Assembly: GCF_030413595.1 (NCBI RefSeq)
Contig: NZ_CP129238.1
Span: 1,364,001 to 1,428,000, forward strand
Length of the DNA stretch: 64,000 bases
Source: Planococcus liqunii
GTDB lineage: Bacteria > Bacillota > Bacilli > Bacillales_A > Planococcaceae
Direction: 5' to 3'
Shown here: one piece after another, positions 51,225-59,592 of the stretch
How positions within the stretch are numbered: the first letter of the stretch is position 1
Layout: the number at the start of each line of letters is the position of its first letter
Notes under the pieces: model-generated
Seen by the model: the letters and a program-made list of their open reading frames with translations, nothing else
What the model was told of the DNA's origin: nothing
The model's database searches: none
Made by a program: the position numbers and the translations under genes

Positions 51225-51761
51225 ATGTTATTTCATGACGAAAAAATGACAATCCGGAAGCTGGAAGACAGCGATAAAGAGGCGTTGGTTAAATGGCTGA
51301 GTGATCCGGAAGTATTGAAGTACTTCGAAGGGTGCGACAATCCACATGATTTGAAAAGAGTGAACCAACATTACTTTGAGCGGAAAGATGAAACGACAAG
51401 ATGCCTCGTGGAATACGAAGGAACACCCATTGGGTATATTCAATTTTATCCAGTCCTTGAAGAAGAGCGGATGGCATACGGTTATTGGAATCCCGATGAA
51501 GTCATTTACGGCACGGACCAATTCATTGGAGAACCGGATTACTGGAATCGAGGGCTTGGAACTGAGCTTGTGGAATTGATGAAGAAATATTTGCTGAGCG
51601 AAAAACAGGCGGATGTTCTTGTCATGGATCCACAGGTCTCGAACGAACGGGCCATTGCCTGTTACGAGAAATGCGGATTCCAGAAAGTGAAATTCCTGCC
51701 GGCACATGAACTTCACGAAGGCGAAATGAAAGACTGCTGGTTGATGGAATACAAAAGATAA
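51225..51761 (+). CDS. AAC(6')-like GNAT acetyltransferase
   Basis: A 178-residue acetyltransferase. The order DQFIGEPDYWNRGLGTELV (acetyl-CoA loop, about 100), MDPQVSNERAIACYEKCGF and LPAHELHEGEMKDCWLMEYKR strongly resembles aminoglycoside 6'-N-acetyltransferases, and also related chromosomal enzymes with other substrates. Resistance is not shown by the sequence. The first ATG (51222 or 51225) is preferred over GTG 51216; AGAGGTG spacing favours 51225. Confidence 0.78.
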   Translation: MLFHDEKMTIRKLEDSDKEALVKWLSDPEVLKYFEGCDNPHDLKRVNQHYFERKDETTRCLVEYEGTPIGYIQFYPVLEEERMAYGYWNPDEVIYGTDQFIGEPDYWNRGLGTELVELMKKYLLSEKQADVLVMDPQVSNERAIACYEKCGFQKVKFLPAHELHEGEMKDCWLMEYKR

Positions 51762-51787
51762 CAGGTAAACCGAAATGGGGATTTCGA

Positions 51788-52309
51788 GTGGCGAAAACAT
51801 ATGTAAACTGGGGCAGCGGAAAAGTGGAATTGGCATGGGAACAAGGGAGCGATTTGCCGCCGCGGGAATTGATCACGAGCGTCCATGGATTTTGCTTCTT
51901 TCAGAACCGGCTATTGCTCGTAAAGCTGAAACACCGCGGCTGGGATTTTCCGGGTGGGCATATTGAAGGCAGCGAAACACCGATGGAGTGCTTTCAACGG
52001 GAAGCGCTGGAAGAAGGATATGTGTCAGGGAACTGTCAGTTGCTGGGCAGAGTTGTTGTGGACCACGAAGAAAATCCGAAATGGGATGAAAACAGTCCTT
52101 ATCCTAAAGTGGGCTATCAAGTCTATTACCGGATGGATATTGAAGAGCTGCACCCGTTTAGAGCAGAATTCGAATCAGTCGAAAGGAAATTCATTACACC
52201 TCAGGAAATTAGCAGGTATTACCACGGGGGATGGCAGGATTTTTATCAGGAAATTTTGGATGCGGCATGTCGTTTAGAAGATGGCGTCGAAGGAGTGAAC
52301 TTCTATTGA
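51788..52309 (+). CDS. Nudix hydrolase
   Basis: A 173-residue Nudix hydrolase. The box is GGHIEGSETPMECFQREALEEGYV (about 57), though the usual EExG form is altered to EEGYVSG. GTG 51788 is the likely start, with GGGG about 9 bases upstream. The stop and the next start overlap (TTGA), so it is coupled to the nucleotidyltransferase gene. Substrate unknown. Confidence 0.8.
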   Translation: MAKTYVNWGSGKVELAWEQGSDLPPRELITSVHGFCFFQNRLLLVKLKHRGWDFPGGHIEGSETPMECFQREALEEGYVSGNCQLLGRVVVDHEENPKWDENSPYPKVGYQVYYRMDIEELHPFRAEFESVERKFITPQEISRYYHGGWQDFYQEILDAACRLEDGVEGVNFY

Positions 52310-52899
52310 TTACTAGTCATCCGCAATTGGACAGTGTCAATCGGATCATGGACGGTTTTACGTATCCTTGGTTCATTGGAGGAGGCTGGGCCATTGACCT
52401 TGAAGTCGGCAAAGTGTCTCGAAACCACGGAGATATGGATATCTGTGTTTTTAGGGAACATGCCAAAGAACTACTGGCGCATTTTTCGGTTTGGCAGATC
52501 GAAGTGGCCATCCCAAAAGAGAGCAGGCTGGAACCAGTCCTTTCAATTGAAGACATCCGTCCGCCCCGTTATGGGCTTCATCTAACTAAAAACGAAGAGT
52601 TCGTCGAAGTGTTGCTGACGGATAAACAGGATGGCGAAATCATTTTTAGGCGAGATAGGGATATAAAGATGTCCATCCATGAGGCCATTCGTACAGATCC
52701 AATTGGAAGAAAGTACATTGCTCCAGAACTGCAGCTCTTGTATAAAGCGAAAGAAGAACGGGATAAAGACCATCATGATTTCTCGATAGCATTGCTTTTT
52801 ATGGATGACAAGCAAAAAGCTTGGCTTTTGAAGGCATTAGCGAAACACCATCCCGATTCTCCGTGGATCAGCAGGTTGATATATTCTTCGTTAAAATAA
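52306..52899 (+). CDS. Nucleotidyltransferase-fold protein (LinA/aminoglycoside type)
   Basis: A 197-residue protein read from TTG 52306, which overlaps the Nudix stop; AAGGAG lies 12 bases upstream. WFIGGGWAIDLEVGKVSRNHGDMDICVF (about 22–50) is the GG-x-A-D...R-HGD-D motif of small-molecule nucleotidyltransferases such as lincosamide and aminoglycoside adenylyltransferases. A KYIAPELQLLYKAK motif follows. Substrate unknown. A broken methyltransferase gene begins 24 bases after its stop. Confidence 0.72.
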   Translation: MITSHPQLDSVNRIMDGFTYPWFIGGGWAIDLEVGKVSRNHGDMDICVFREHAKELLAHFSVWQIEVAIPKESRLEPVLSIEDIRPPRYGLHLTKNEEFVEVLLTDKQDGEIIFRRDRDIKMSIHEAIRTDPIGRKYIAPELQLLYKAKEERDKDHHDFSIALLFMDDKQKAWLLKALAKHHPDSPWISRLIYSSLK

Positions 52900-52922
52900 C
52901 TCAATCGAAAGAAGGAATATGT

Positions 52923-53638
52923 GTGGCAGAAGAAATCAACAATCAAGAAGACTTGCTCGTGATGCTCGATTCGTTGCTACGGGAACCGGCTCCTTTTTGG
53001 AATAGTTTTTACAAGGACCGGGAAAAAAACATTCCTTTTTTCGTGAATAAGCCGGATGAAAATTTGGTCCGCTATTTTGATGCAGCAATGGTCAAACCGC
53101 AAAAGGTTTTGGAATTAGGCTGCGGCCCTGGCAGAAATGCTATATTTCTTGCGGAAAAAGGCTGTTCTGTAGACGCAGTGGACGTATCGGAGCAATCAAT
53201 CGATTGGGCGATGGAACGGACAAAAAATGTGGGATAGAAGTGAACTATATTCTCGAAGACATCTTTATGCTTCAAGTTGAAGAAGCCACCTATGATTTGG
53301 TGTATGATTCAGGGTGTTTTCACCATATTGCCCCGCACCGTCGACTTGACTATATCAACTTGGTCAAACGAGCGCTGAAGCCAGGCGGATTTTTTGCCCT
53401 TACCTGTTTTGTACAGGAAGGAAAGCTTGGAGGGTCCGGCATGTCTGATTGGGAAGTCTACCGGAAAAAAAGCCTGGGAGGCGGACTCGGGTTTACGGAA
53501 CAGCGGCTGCGAAAGATTTTTTCTGAGTTTGAAGAAATTGAGATTTGCCGAATGAAAGACGCTGCGAAAACGGACAACGTGTTTGGCGTATCCGGTTTAT
53601 GGACCGCTTTGTTTCAAAAGCTGGAACCGAGGATTTAA
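52923..53638 (+). pseudogene. Class I SAM methyltransferase gene with frameshift
   Basis: The first frame runs from GTG 52923 (GAAGGA site) through motif I LELGCGPGRNAIFLAEKG to a TAG at 53235. The second frame continues from there with EVNYILEDIF, FHHIAPHRRLDYI, ALKPGGFFALTCF and VFGVSGLWTALFQK, the rest of the same Rossmann enzyme. A single missing G at 53231–53233, or a missing A at 53222–53227, would rejoin them as one ~238-residue protein. The gene is therefore broken or carries a sequencing error in a homopolymer. Confidence 0.82.
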
Positions 53639-54825
53639 GCCGCTTCGGTATATGTATACCTTCTTTTCAACCACAAAGTGGCCGCAAAAACAACAAACGC
53701 CAAAGCGACAGAAAAGAGGAGTGTGGCTTGTTCCCCATATTGCTCGATGATGACGGTATAGAAAACCGGCGCGATGGCGGATAAGAGGAAACTCGGCACC
53801 AGAAGTTTTCCAACGAAAGCACCGTAAGTCCGGTTGTCGAACAAGACGAGCGGAAGAGAGCCGCGGGTAATGGTCATCAAGCCATTGCCTGCGCCGTATA
53901 GAAAAGCAAAAATGAACGCTGTTGCAAGAAACTTACCGCTGAACAAGCCGATGGCAAAGCAAAGCGGCAGCAGGGAAGAAGCAAGGATGGTCAGCTTGAA
54001 CGGATGCAGACGGCCGCCAAATAAGATTTCCCCTACCCGTGCCAGCGACTGCCCGATTCCGCGCAGTGTGGAAATCCAGACCGAAACAGCTGCTGCAAGG
54101 CCAAGCCCGGACAATATGGCAATCATATGCGCCGACATGGCGGAGTTCAAAAAGTTAAGAAGCGTAAAGATGAGTGCATAAAGGCTGCCGGCATAAATAC
54201 GTTCGCGGCCCATTAAATTCAGTTTTTCAAAAGCAGCGGATTTTTGCTCCACCACCGTGCCGTTTTCTTCAAACCGTTCTTTTGGAATGGCCAGATGCAG
54301 CGGAAGCGTCAGCAATGCAAATCCGGCATAAACCAGTAGAGCTGCCCTCCAGCCGAAAGATTCGGAAAGGAAAAAGCCGATGGGCCAAAAAACAGTGGAA
54401 GCCAGTCCGCCAAGAAGCGTAATCTGGGAAATGGATCGTTTCGCACCGGACCCGGCAATGCGGACCAATGTCGCAAAAGCCGCATCGTACAAGCTGAGGC
54501 GCATGGCGAAACCCAGAACAATCCATGAAATGTAATATGCCAAAACGGACTGCGACAAAGCGATTCCGGCACAGCCAATCGCTAAAAGAAGAGACCCTGC
54601 AGACATGACAAAGCGGCCGCTGTACTGGTCAATCAATTTCCCCGTCAACGGGGAAGTGAGGCCCATGACGGCCAAAGTGGCAGAAAAACCTCCATATACC
54701 AAAGTGCTGCTCCATCCTAGGTCATCTGCAATTACTTCCCCGAAAGCGGCAATCAAATAATAAGAAATTCCCCAGCAGATCAGCTGGGATAAACCAAGAA
54801 AAAGGACCGTTCTCCGCGTGATCAT
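53635..54825 (-). CDS. Major facilitator superfamily transporter
   Basis: A 396-residue 12-helix MFS protein ending convergently with, and overlapping by four bases, the methyltransferase. The first helices read LFLGLSQLICWGISYYLIAAFG, and the loop after helix 2 is GKLIDQYSGR. It resembles MCT- or OFA-type permeases in the N-terminal pattern (GWSSTLVYGGFSAT). Substrate unknown. AGGAGGGGG sits about 7 bases before its start. Confidence 0.8.
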   Translation of the reverse strand: MITRRTVLFLGLSQLICWGISYYLIAAFGEVIADDLGWSSTLVYGGFSATLAVMGLTSPLTGKLIDQYSGRFVMSAGSLLLAIGCAGIALSQSVLAYYISWIVLGFAMRLSLYDAAFATLVRIAGSGAKRSISQITLLGGLASTVFWPIGFFLSESFGWRAALLVYAGFALLTLPLHLAIPKERFEENGTVVEQKSAAFEKLNLMGRERIYAGSLYALIFTLLNFLNSAMSAHMIAILSGLGLAAAVSVWISTLRGIGQSLARVGEILFGGRLHPFKLTILASSLLPLCFAIGLFSGKFLATAFIFAFLYGAGNGLMTITRGSLPLVLFDNRTYGAFVGKLLVPSFLLSAIAPVFYTVIIEQYGEQATLLFSVALAFVVFAATLWLKRRYTYTEAA

Positions 54826-54973
54826 TCAATCCCCCTCCTTTTCTGCTCGCCGTGCAGAAGTTCATTTTGCTAAACAATATCAGTTATAATAAAATCATAA
54901 ACAATAATCAGAAAATTTCACACCTAAAAAATTCACCAACTAACAGTTGCATTTCTCCAAAAGGAGGCATTTG

Positions 54974-55483
54974 ATGGTTTTTATTCAAAAAGCACAGCCC
55001 GAACATGTGAAAGGGATTGCTCGCGTCTGTACCGAAGGGTATTGGGCGACCTACGACGAGATGTATTCAGCCGAATATATCAACGCAGTGATTAAAGAAT
55101 TTTATAACGAGCAGCGGATCTTGGAAGAAGCGGAAAGCAGCAGCAGGGAATGGGGCGGATATTTTGTTGCCCTCGACAATGGAGAAGTAGTCGGAGCAGG
55201 CGGCGGCGGAATGATTTCTGAAAAAGCGGCGGAAATTTTCGTCCTATACCTGGACCCTGATAGGCTGGGAGAAGGCATTGGAACAAAGCTGCTGGAGGCC
55301 ATTACCCGTCAGCAGAAAGAAGAATTCGGAGCGCAGGAACAATGGGTATCGGTCGCAAAAGGAAATGAAAAAGGCATCCCGTTTTACGAAGCGCGCGAAT
55401 TTATATGCCGCAGTGAACGGCCGGTTTACCGTTCAAACGCTGATGATAAGGTGATTTCGCTAAGGTATTGGCGGAAACTATGA
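54974..55483 (+). CDS. GNAT family N-acetyltransferase
   Basis: A 169-residue acetyltransferase. The acetyl-CoA loop reads DRLGEGIGTKLLEAI (about 96), after FVLYLDP; the C-terminal ERPVYRSNADDKVISLRYWRKL closes the fold. ATG 54974 follows GGAGG by about 7 bases; the ORF continues upstream without a site. Substrate unknown. The DMT transporter gene follows after 46 bases. Confidence 0.82.
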   Translation: MVFIQKAQPEHVKGIARVCTEGYWATYDEMYSAEYINAVIKEFYNEQRILEEAESSSREWGGYFVALDNGEVVGAGGGGMISEKAAEIFVLYLDPDRLGEGIGTKLLEAITRQQKEEFGAQEQWVSVAKGNEKGIPFYEAREFICRSERPVYRSNADDKVISLRYWRKL

Positions 55484-55529
55484 GAATAGCAGACGCAAAA
55501 AAGTGGAAATGCTAAAGGGAGTTGTAAAT

Positions 55530-56417
55530 TTGAACAATAAATGGGCTTTTGCGCTATTGGTCATTTTGACGACCAGTTTAATGGGATCATCTTTTGCGGT
55601 AGGCAAGATGGGAATGGTTCATGTTTCGCCCTTGCTGTTGGTTGGAATGCGTTTTACGCTGGCTGGTTTATTGATGGGGACGATCGTCTGGATGCTCCAG
55701 CGGCCGCATCCGAAAAAACTGCAAGACTGGCTGAAAATTGTGTGCATCGGTTCTTTCCAAACTGCCGGCGTCATGGGAGCCATCTTTTTGAGCCTCCGCA
55801 CCATCACTGCCGGGGAATCCGCCATCTTGACGTTTATGAATCCGCTTTTGGTGGTGGTCTTTGGAACACTGGCGCTTGGCATGCGCTACCGGCTTGTCCA
55901 ATGGTGCGGTGTGATTCTAGGATTTATCGGTGTATTTGTCACGATGGGCGGACAGCTGCAGGCAGAAATCGGTACGCTTCTCGGATTTTGCAGTGCGGTT
56001 TTTTGGGCAATTGCCACGCTGCTGATCAAGCAATGGGGACAGCGCTTTGATATTTGGGTGTTGACCGCCTATCAAATGCTTTTTGGCGGCTTGCTTTTGC
56101 TGATCGGAAGCTTTCTCTTGGAAGATGCCCGGCTCGTGATCAATCCGACTTCGATCTTCATCGTGCTCTGGCTTGCCGTCCCGGCGTCCATTGTGCAATT
56201 TGCTATCTGGTTTTTCCTGCTGCAAAACGGCAATCCTGGGAAAGTCAGTGCCTTTCTGTTCCTTGCGCCGTTTTTCGGCATCCTTTCGGGATGGCTGTTG
56301 CTCGGCGAAGATATTGGCTTGAAACTGCTTGCAGGAGGTGCCATGATCTTTGCCAGCATCTTTTTGGTGAACTGGCCGGACAAACGGGCAGCAGCGGTTC
56401 TCAAAGAAGGAATTTAA
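55530..56417 (+). CDS. EamA/DMT-family transporter
   Basis: A 295-residue inner-membrane protein with ten hydrophobic helices in two EamA repeats (TTSLMGSSFAVGKMG; ILTFMNPLLVVVFG; PFFGILSGWLLLGE). TTG 55530 is favoured: AAAGGGAG lies 9 bases upstream and the first helix follows at once; ATG 55503 lacks a site. Typical substrates are amino-acid or purine metabolites exported from the cell; none can be named here. Confidence 0.8.
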   Translation: MNNKWAFALLVILTTSLMGSSFAVGKMGMVHVSPLLLVGMRFTLAGLLMGTIVWMLQRPHPKKLQDWLKIVCIGSFQTAGVMGAIFLSLRTITAGESAILTFMNPLLVVVFGTLALGMRYRLVQWCGVILGFIGVFVTMGGQLQAEIGTLLGFCSAVFWAIATLLIKQWGQRFDIWVLTAYQMLFGGLLLLIGSFLLEDARLVINPTSIFIVLWLAVPASIVQFAIWFFLLQNGNPGKVSAFLFLAPFFGILSGWLLLGEDIGLKLLAGGAMIFASIFLVNWPDKRAAAVLKEGI

Positions 56418-56569
56418 TGCGCAAAACGAGAATACTAGAATTTAGAAAACCATTTATTGACCAAATGAAACCCAGTTTCTAAATCAGCTGGTACTTCAAG
56501 TTGTAAACAAGTAGACGGTTTGCCGGCAAGTTGCAGATTGCCAATAATAAGTTCACGGGGTGGCATGCT

Positions 56570-56872
56570 ATGTTCAAGTTTGTGTTTAAGTTGTTAGGGA
56601 GTGCAGTTCTCTTCAAAGCCGGAGGCCAATTGCAAAGGTTTCTCTTTAAGCCATCGGATTTTGAAAAAAATCTGGAACGGCTGGACCAGGAAGACTGGTT
56701 TGAAGAGCTGCGGAAAGATTTTCGATATGACCACATCATCCGCTACAATTCAAAGGTGCGGAAGGTGATAGGAGATGCGAAGAGTCTTGCAAAACTTCTA
56801 GCATCAAAAGAAGAACAGGAAAAGTTCACTGAGCTTGTTCAACAGGAATACATAAAATTGATGGAAAAATAG
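56570..56872 (+). CDS. Small protein of unknown function
   Basis: A 100-residue protein. The first ~20 residues (FKFVFKLLGSAVLFKAGG) are an amphipathic or short hydrophobic segment; the rest is charged and helical (FEKNLERLDQEDWFEELRKDF). ATG 56570 is the first codon after a G-rich GGGGTGG site; an upstream in-frame ATG at 56531 has none. The composition is gene-like, but I recognise no family. The stretch before it, 56418–56530, shows nothing clear. Confidence 0.55.
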   Translation: MFKFVFKLLGSAVLFKAGGQLQRFLFKPSDFEKNLERLDQEDWFEELRKDFRYDHIIRYNSKVRKVIGDAKSLAKLLASKEEQEKFTELVQQEYIKLMEK

Positions 56873-56992
56873 AAGGAAGCAAGGGTAGTTGAAACGCCCT
56901 GCGGAGCCATTTCATCTAGACGAAATTAATCGGAAAAATTTACGGAGAAGCGCATGTTTCCACCGATACTTAAGGACTGGACGTGACAGGAT

Positions 56993-57466
56993 ATGGAATC
57001 TACTGAAGTAGAAGTTTTTTTACAAGCTGCAAAAAGATATTGCCATTTGATGGACTCATTAAATTCTTTAGGGGAAATTGAGAAATTCAAGCAACTGCAC
57101 GCAGCAGTGACAGAACTGTACGCAAAGGCGCTGTATCTGCCGGAAACCGAACCGGGAAAAGACGATTCTTTTGATATTGATTTCCAGCTCCCGCAAGTTG
57201 ATTTTGGTACACACAATGTGTATTGGGGAGGGTACGACCCTTATCACTCCGACGAAGACTTAGAAGAAATAATGGAAGAACCGTTAAATGAAACGTTGAC
57301 GGACGATGTGCTGGACATCTATAGCGACGTAAAACGCGGATTGATTTTGTATGAACAGGGAAACCATGCGGAAGCGATTGCAGAATGGAAATACAATTTT
57401 GAGATTCATTGGGGTACCCATGCAGCCAGCGCCATCCGAGCCTTGCATTCCGTGAATTACTTATGA
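56993..57466 (+). CDS. DUF5063 family protein
   Basis: A 157-residue acidic cytosolic protein that fits DUF5063: EVFLQAAKRYCHLMDSL, LYAKALYLPE, DIYSDVKRGLILY and a final EIHWGTHAASAIRALHS. The family is of unknown function and often lies near toxin-type or stress genes, which I do not see here. No classical ribosome site is visible just before ATG 56993 (a CAGGAT only 3 bases away). Confidence 0.7.
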   Translation: MESTEVEVFLQAAKRYCHLMDSLNSLGEIEKFKQLHAAVTELYAKALYLPETEPGKDDSFDIDFQLPQVDFGTHNVYWGGYDPYHSDEDLEEIMEEPLNETLTDDVLDIYSDVKRGLILYEQGNHAEAIAEWKYNFEIHWGTHAASAIRALHSVNYL

Positions 57467-57486
57467 AACACTCATATGATAACCTG

Positions 57487-57515
57487 AGTCCAACTTGAAA
57501 GGTTGGATTTTTTAA
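57487..57515 (+). terminator. Terminator after the DUF5063 gene
   Basis: GTCCAACTT pairs with GGTTGGAT around GAAA, followed by TTTTTT. Confidence 0.8.
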
Positions 57516-57654
57516 TTGAAAGATTGTGGAAATGAAATTATAAAAAAATAGTAATATGTAGGTTTATAAATGATTAAATAGGCGTATATAAATGTAGATG
57601 GCTAGCGCAACATATCGTTTTAGATTACAGACAGCGAAATCGAGGGATTGCAGG

Positions 57655-58044
57655 ATGTTTTACAAATACAGAAAATCATATAATAAAGTGGCTATAGGAT
57701 TATTGTCGTTGATGGCAAAAGGCCTCAACTTTAAATTGCTGCAGGAGACCATTCGGATGTATGAGGAAAATCCGGAGCGGCAGCTTTTTCTTTGGAAAGA
57801 AGGCGACAATATTACAGGTCTTGCTGGAGTAGAACAGCACGAAGAATACTTTATCATTTTGCACTTTTCCGTGAACCCGTCCTATCAAAAAGAAGAAACA
57901 GCTTACCGGATGCTAGAAGTTTTGAGAGAACAAATGCATTCCAAAGAAATGCACTTGTCCAAAGAGGCAGCACGCTTCATTGCCAAGGTGCGCGGCACTT
58001 CTGACTTGCCGATTCCCATCTACTCGGAACCGGCTATTTCATGA
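57655..58044 (+). CDS. RibT-like GNAT protein
   Basis: A 129-residue protein. MFYKYRKSYNKVAIGLLSLM, ERQLFLWKEGDNITGLAGVEQ and LHFSVNPSYQK match B. subtilis RibT closely. RibT is an acetyltransferase-like protein of the riboflavin operon with an undefined target. Here it is away from rib genes. ATG 57655 is the family start, with GAGGG about 9 bases upstream; the ORF reads further back without a site. Confidence 0.75.
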   Translation: MFYKYRKSYNKVAIGLLSLMAKGLNFKLLQETIRMYEENPERQLFLWKEGDNITGLAGVEQHEEYFIILHFSVNPSYQKEETAYRMLEVLREQMHSKEMHLSKEAARFIAKVRGTSDLPIPIYSEPAIS

Positions 58045-58092
58045 AAAAACCATCCTTTCAACCCGTTCTCTTGAGCAGAAATCAATATACCG

Positions 58093-58126
58093 TGAAAGCT
58101 TGCCGGCTAAAGGCAGGCTTTTTTTG
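58093..58126 (+). terminator. Terminator after the RibT-like gene
   Basis: AAAGCTTGCC pairs with GGCAGGCTTT around GGCTAAA (one wobble), then six T. Confidence 0.8.
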
Positions 58127-58206
58127 CTTCTGATGAAGTGAAAAATTTTAATGGAGAACAGAAAAAAGCTATAATAGAAAAATAGAAATGGAAAATAAGA
58201 AAGAAG

Positions 58207-59283
58207 ATGGCCGATTTGAACTTATACCCGATGGGGAAAGCATTTATCGTTGGATTGGCAGGAGCCTTGCTGTTTGAATTTTTAGGCGCGCCCATGCCTT
58301 GGCTGCTAGGCTCTTTATTTGCGGTGCTGCTGGTCCAATTGTTTACGCCGGTTTCGCTGAAGTGGGACGCGGCTTTCCGGAATACCGGGCTGGTGATTGC
58401 CGGATACGTCATTGGAATTGCGTTTACGCTTGATGCACTAAATGGCATGAAACAATATTTCCTGCCGATGCTCGTCATCAATATTGTGTTTTTTGGATTG
58501 TTTTTGATGATCAGTTCGTTGATGGCGAACCGGACAAACGTGGATAAAGCGACGGCGATGACCTGTTGTGTACCAGGCGGCATGTCCCAAATCATTACGT
58601 TTGCAGAAGAACAGAAAACGGTTGACTTAACCGCTGTGACGTTTTACCATGTGCTCCGGGTTTTGCTGATTGTCGCAGCCGTGCCGTTTATCGTGGCAAG
58701 CGGCGGCGCTGCACAGCCAAGCACGGCAGCGGAAGGCGAACATTCGTTTTATCTTTTCATGCTTTTGGCCGCCTGCTTCGCAGCAGGCATGCTATTTAAG
58801 AAAATCAACGTGCCGACGGCTTTTTTGCTTGGCCCAATATTTCTGATTATGGTGCTGAATCTCACCGGAGTTGATGTTCCTATGATGCCCGGCTTGCTGC
58901 TTCATATTGCGCAACTGCTGATTGGCATATACATTGGTCTGCTTTTGAAAAAAGAAGATATCAAACTAACACCGAAGTTGATCTTTTATTCTGTTTTTTC
59001 CAGTGCCGTGCTCATTGTTTTTGCTTACGCACTTAGTTTTATTCTGCAGGATATGTACGATTTGAGTTTTTCGACGAGTTTTCTGAGCGTCGTGCCCGGT
59101 GGACTGGATCAGATGGGCATCATTGCGGCATCGGTGCACGCTGATGTAACGGTAGTCACGGCGTTTCAATTGTTCCGGATCATCTTCCTGTCCGTATTCA
59201 TTGTACCGTTCGTAAAATTTGTTGCGGGCAGGGAAGGGAAAGCGAAAAACACAGATTTCGCTGGATCTTCCCCAAAAAATTAG
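58207..59283 (+). CDS. AbrB-family (AimA-like) membrane transporter
   Basis: A 358-residue inner-membrane protein with about ten helices in two AbrB duplicated units (GAPMPWLLGSLFAVLL; CVPGGMSQIITFAEE; then the second repeat VPGGLDQMGIIAASVHAD). This family was once mislabelled ammonia monooxygenase or transcriptional regulator; some members transport amino acids. Substrate unknown. The ribosome site is weak (AAGAAAGAAG). The next gene, an NhaC transporter, is separated by a T-box leader. Confidence 0.8.
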   Translation: MADLNLYPMGKAFIVGLAGALLFEFLGAPMPWLLGSLFAVLLVQLFTPVSLKWDAAFRNTGLVIAGYVIGIAFTLDALNGMKQYFLPMLVINIVFFGLFLMISSLMANRTNVDKATAMTCCVPGGMSQIITFAEEQKTVDLTAVTFYHVLRVLLIVAAVPFIVASGGAAQPSTAAEGEHSFYLFMLLAACFAAGMLFKKINVPTAFLLGPIFLIMVLNLTGVDVPMMPGLLLHIAQLLIGIYIGLLLKKEDIKLTPKLIFYSVFSSAVLIVFAYALSFILQDMYDLSFSTSFLSVVPGGLDQMGIIAASVHADVTVVTAFQLFRIIFLSVFIVPFVKFVAGREGKAKNTDFAGSSPKN

Positions 59284-59302
59284 TCTTTGGCAAAATAAGC
59301 TC

Positions 59303-59330
59303 TTGACTTGTACGGGGAACATGATAAGAT
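59303..59330 (+). promoter_or_regulatory. Promoter of the NhaC leader
   Basis: TTGACT (-35), 16-base spacer, TAAGAT (-10), just before the T-box leader. Confidence 0.65.
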
Positions 59331-59339
59331 TTAGAACAA

Positions 59340-59540
59340 TCAAAGATGCAATCAAATAGTGTTGAAGATGGTGCAGTAAGTATTTCGCGGGCAGCAAGAA
59401 GAGACTGGATGTATGGTGGAAATTCAGGCAGCGATATGGATGAAGTACGCCATCCGTTTTTTCAACTTTTTAATGAAGTGGATGGCCATTGGCTGTCAAA
59501 TAGGGTGGTAGCGCGGAGAAACCTTCGTCCCTTTTTTATG
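59340..59540 (+). ncRNA. T-box leader of the NhaC transporter gene (tyrosine specifier)
   Basis: The T-box sequence AGGGTGGTAGCGCGG is at 59502–59516, and the terminator CCTTCGTCCC…TTTTTT follows. The stem I specifier aligns with that of tyrS: TGAAGTACGCC here and TGAATTACAGG there, giving TAC (Tyr) at 59446–59448. Distance from specifier to T-box (57 bases) is similar to the tyrS leader (70). The gene-free stretch 59284–59592 is this leader and its promoter. Confidence 0.88.
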
Positions 59541-59592
59541 GGGATGACAGGTTTTTTTTATTATATTTTTTTACATCCAGGAGGAATCAGCC

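Noticed and set aside
58207..59283. Annotation of the AbrB-type gene as a transcriptional regulator or ammonia monooxygenase
   Set aside because: The product is a polytopic membrane protein with two AbrB membrane repeats and has no DNA-binding domain.
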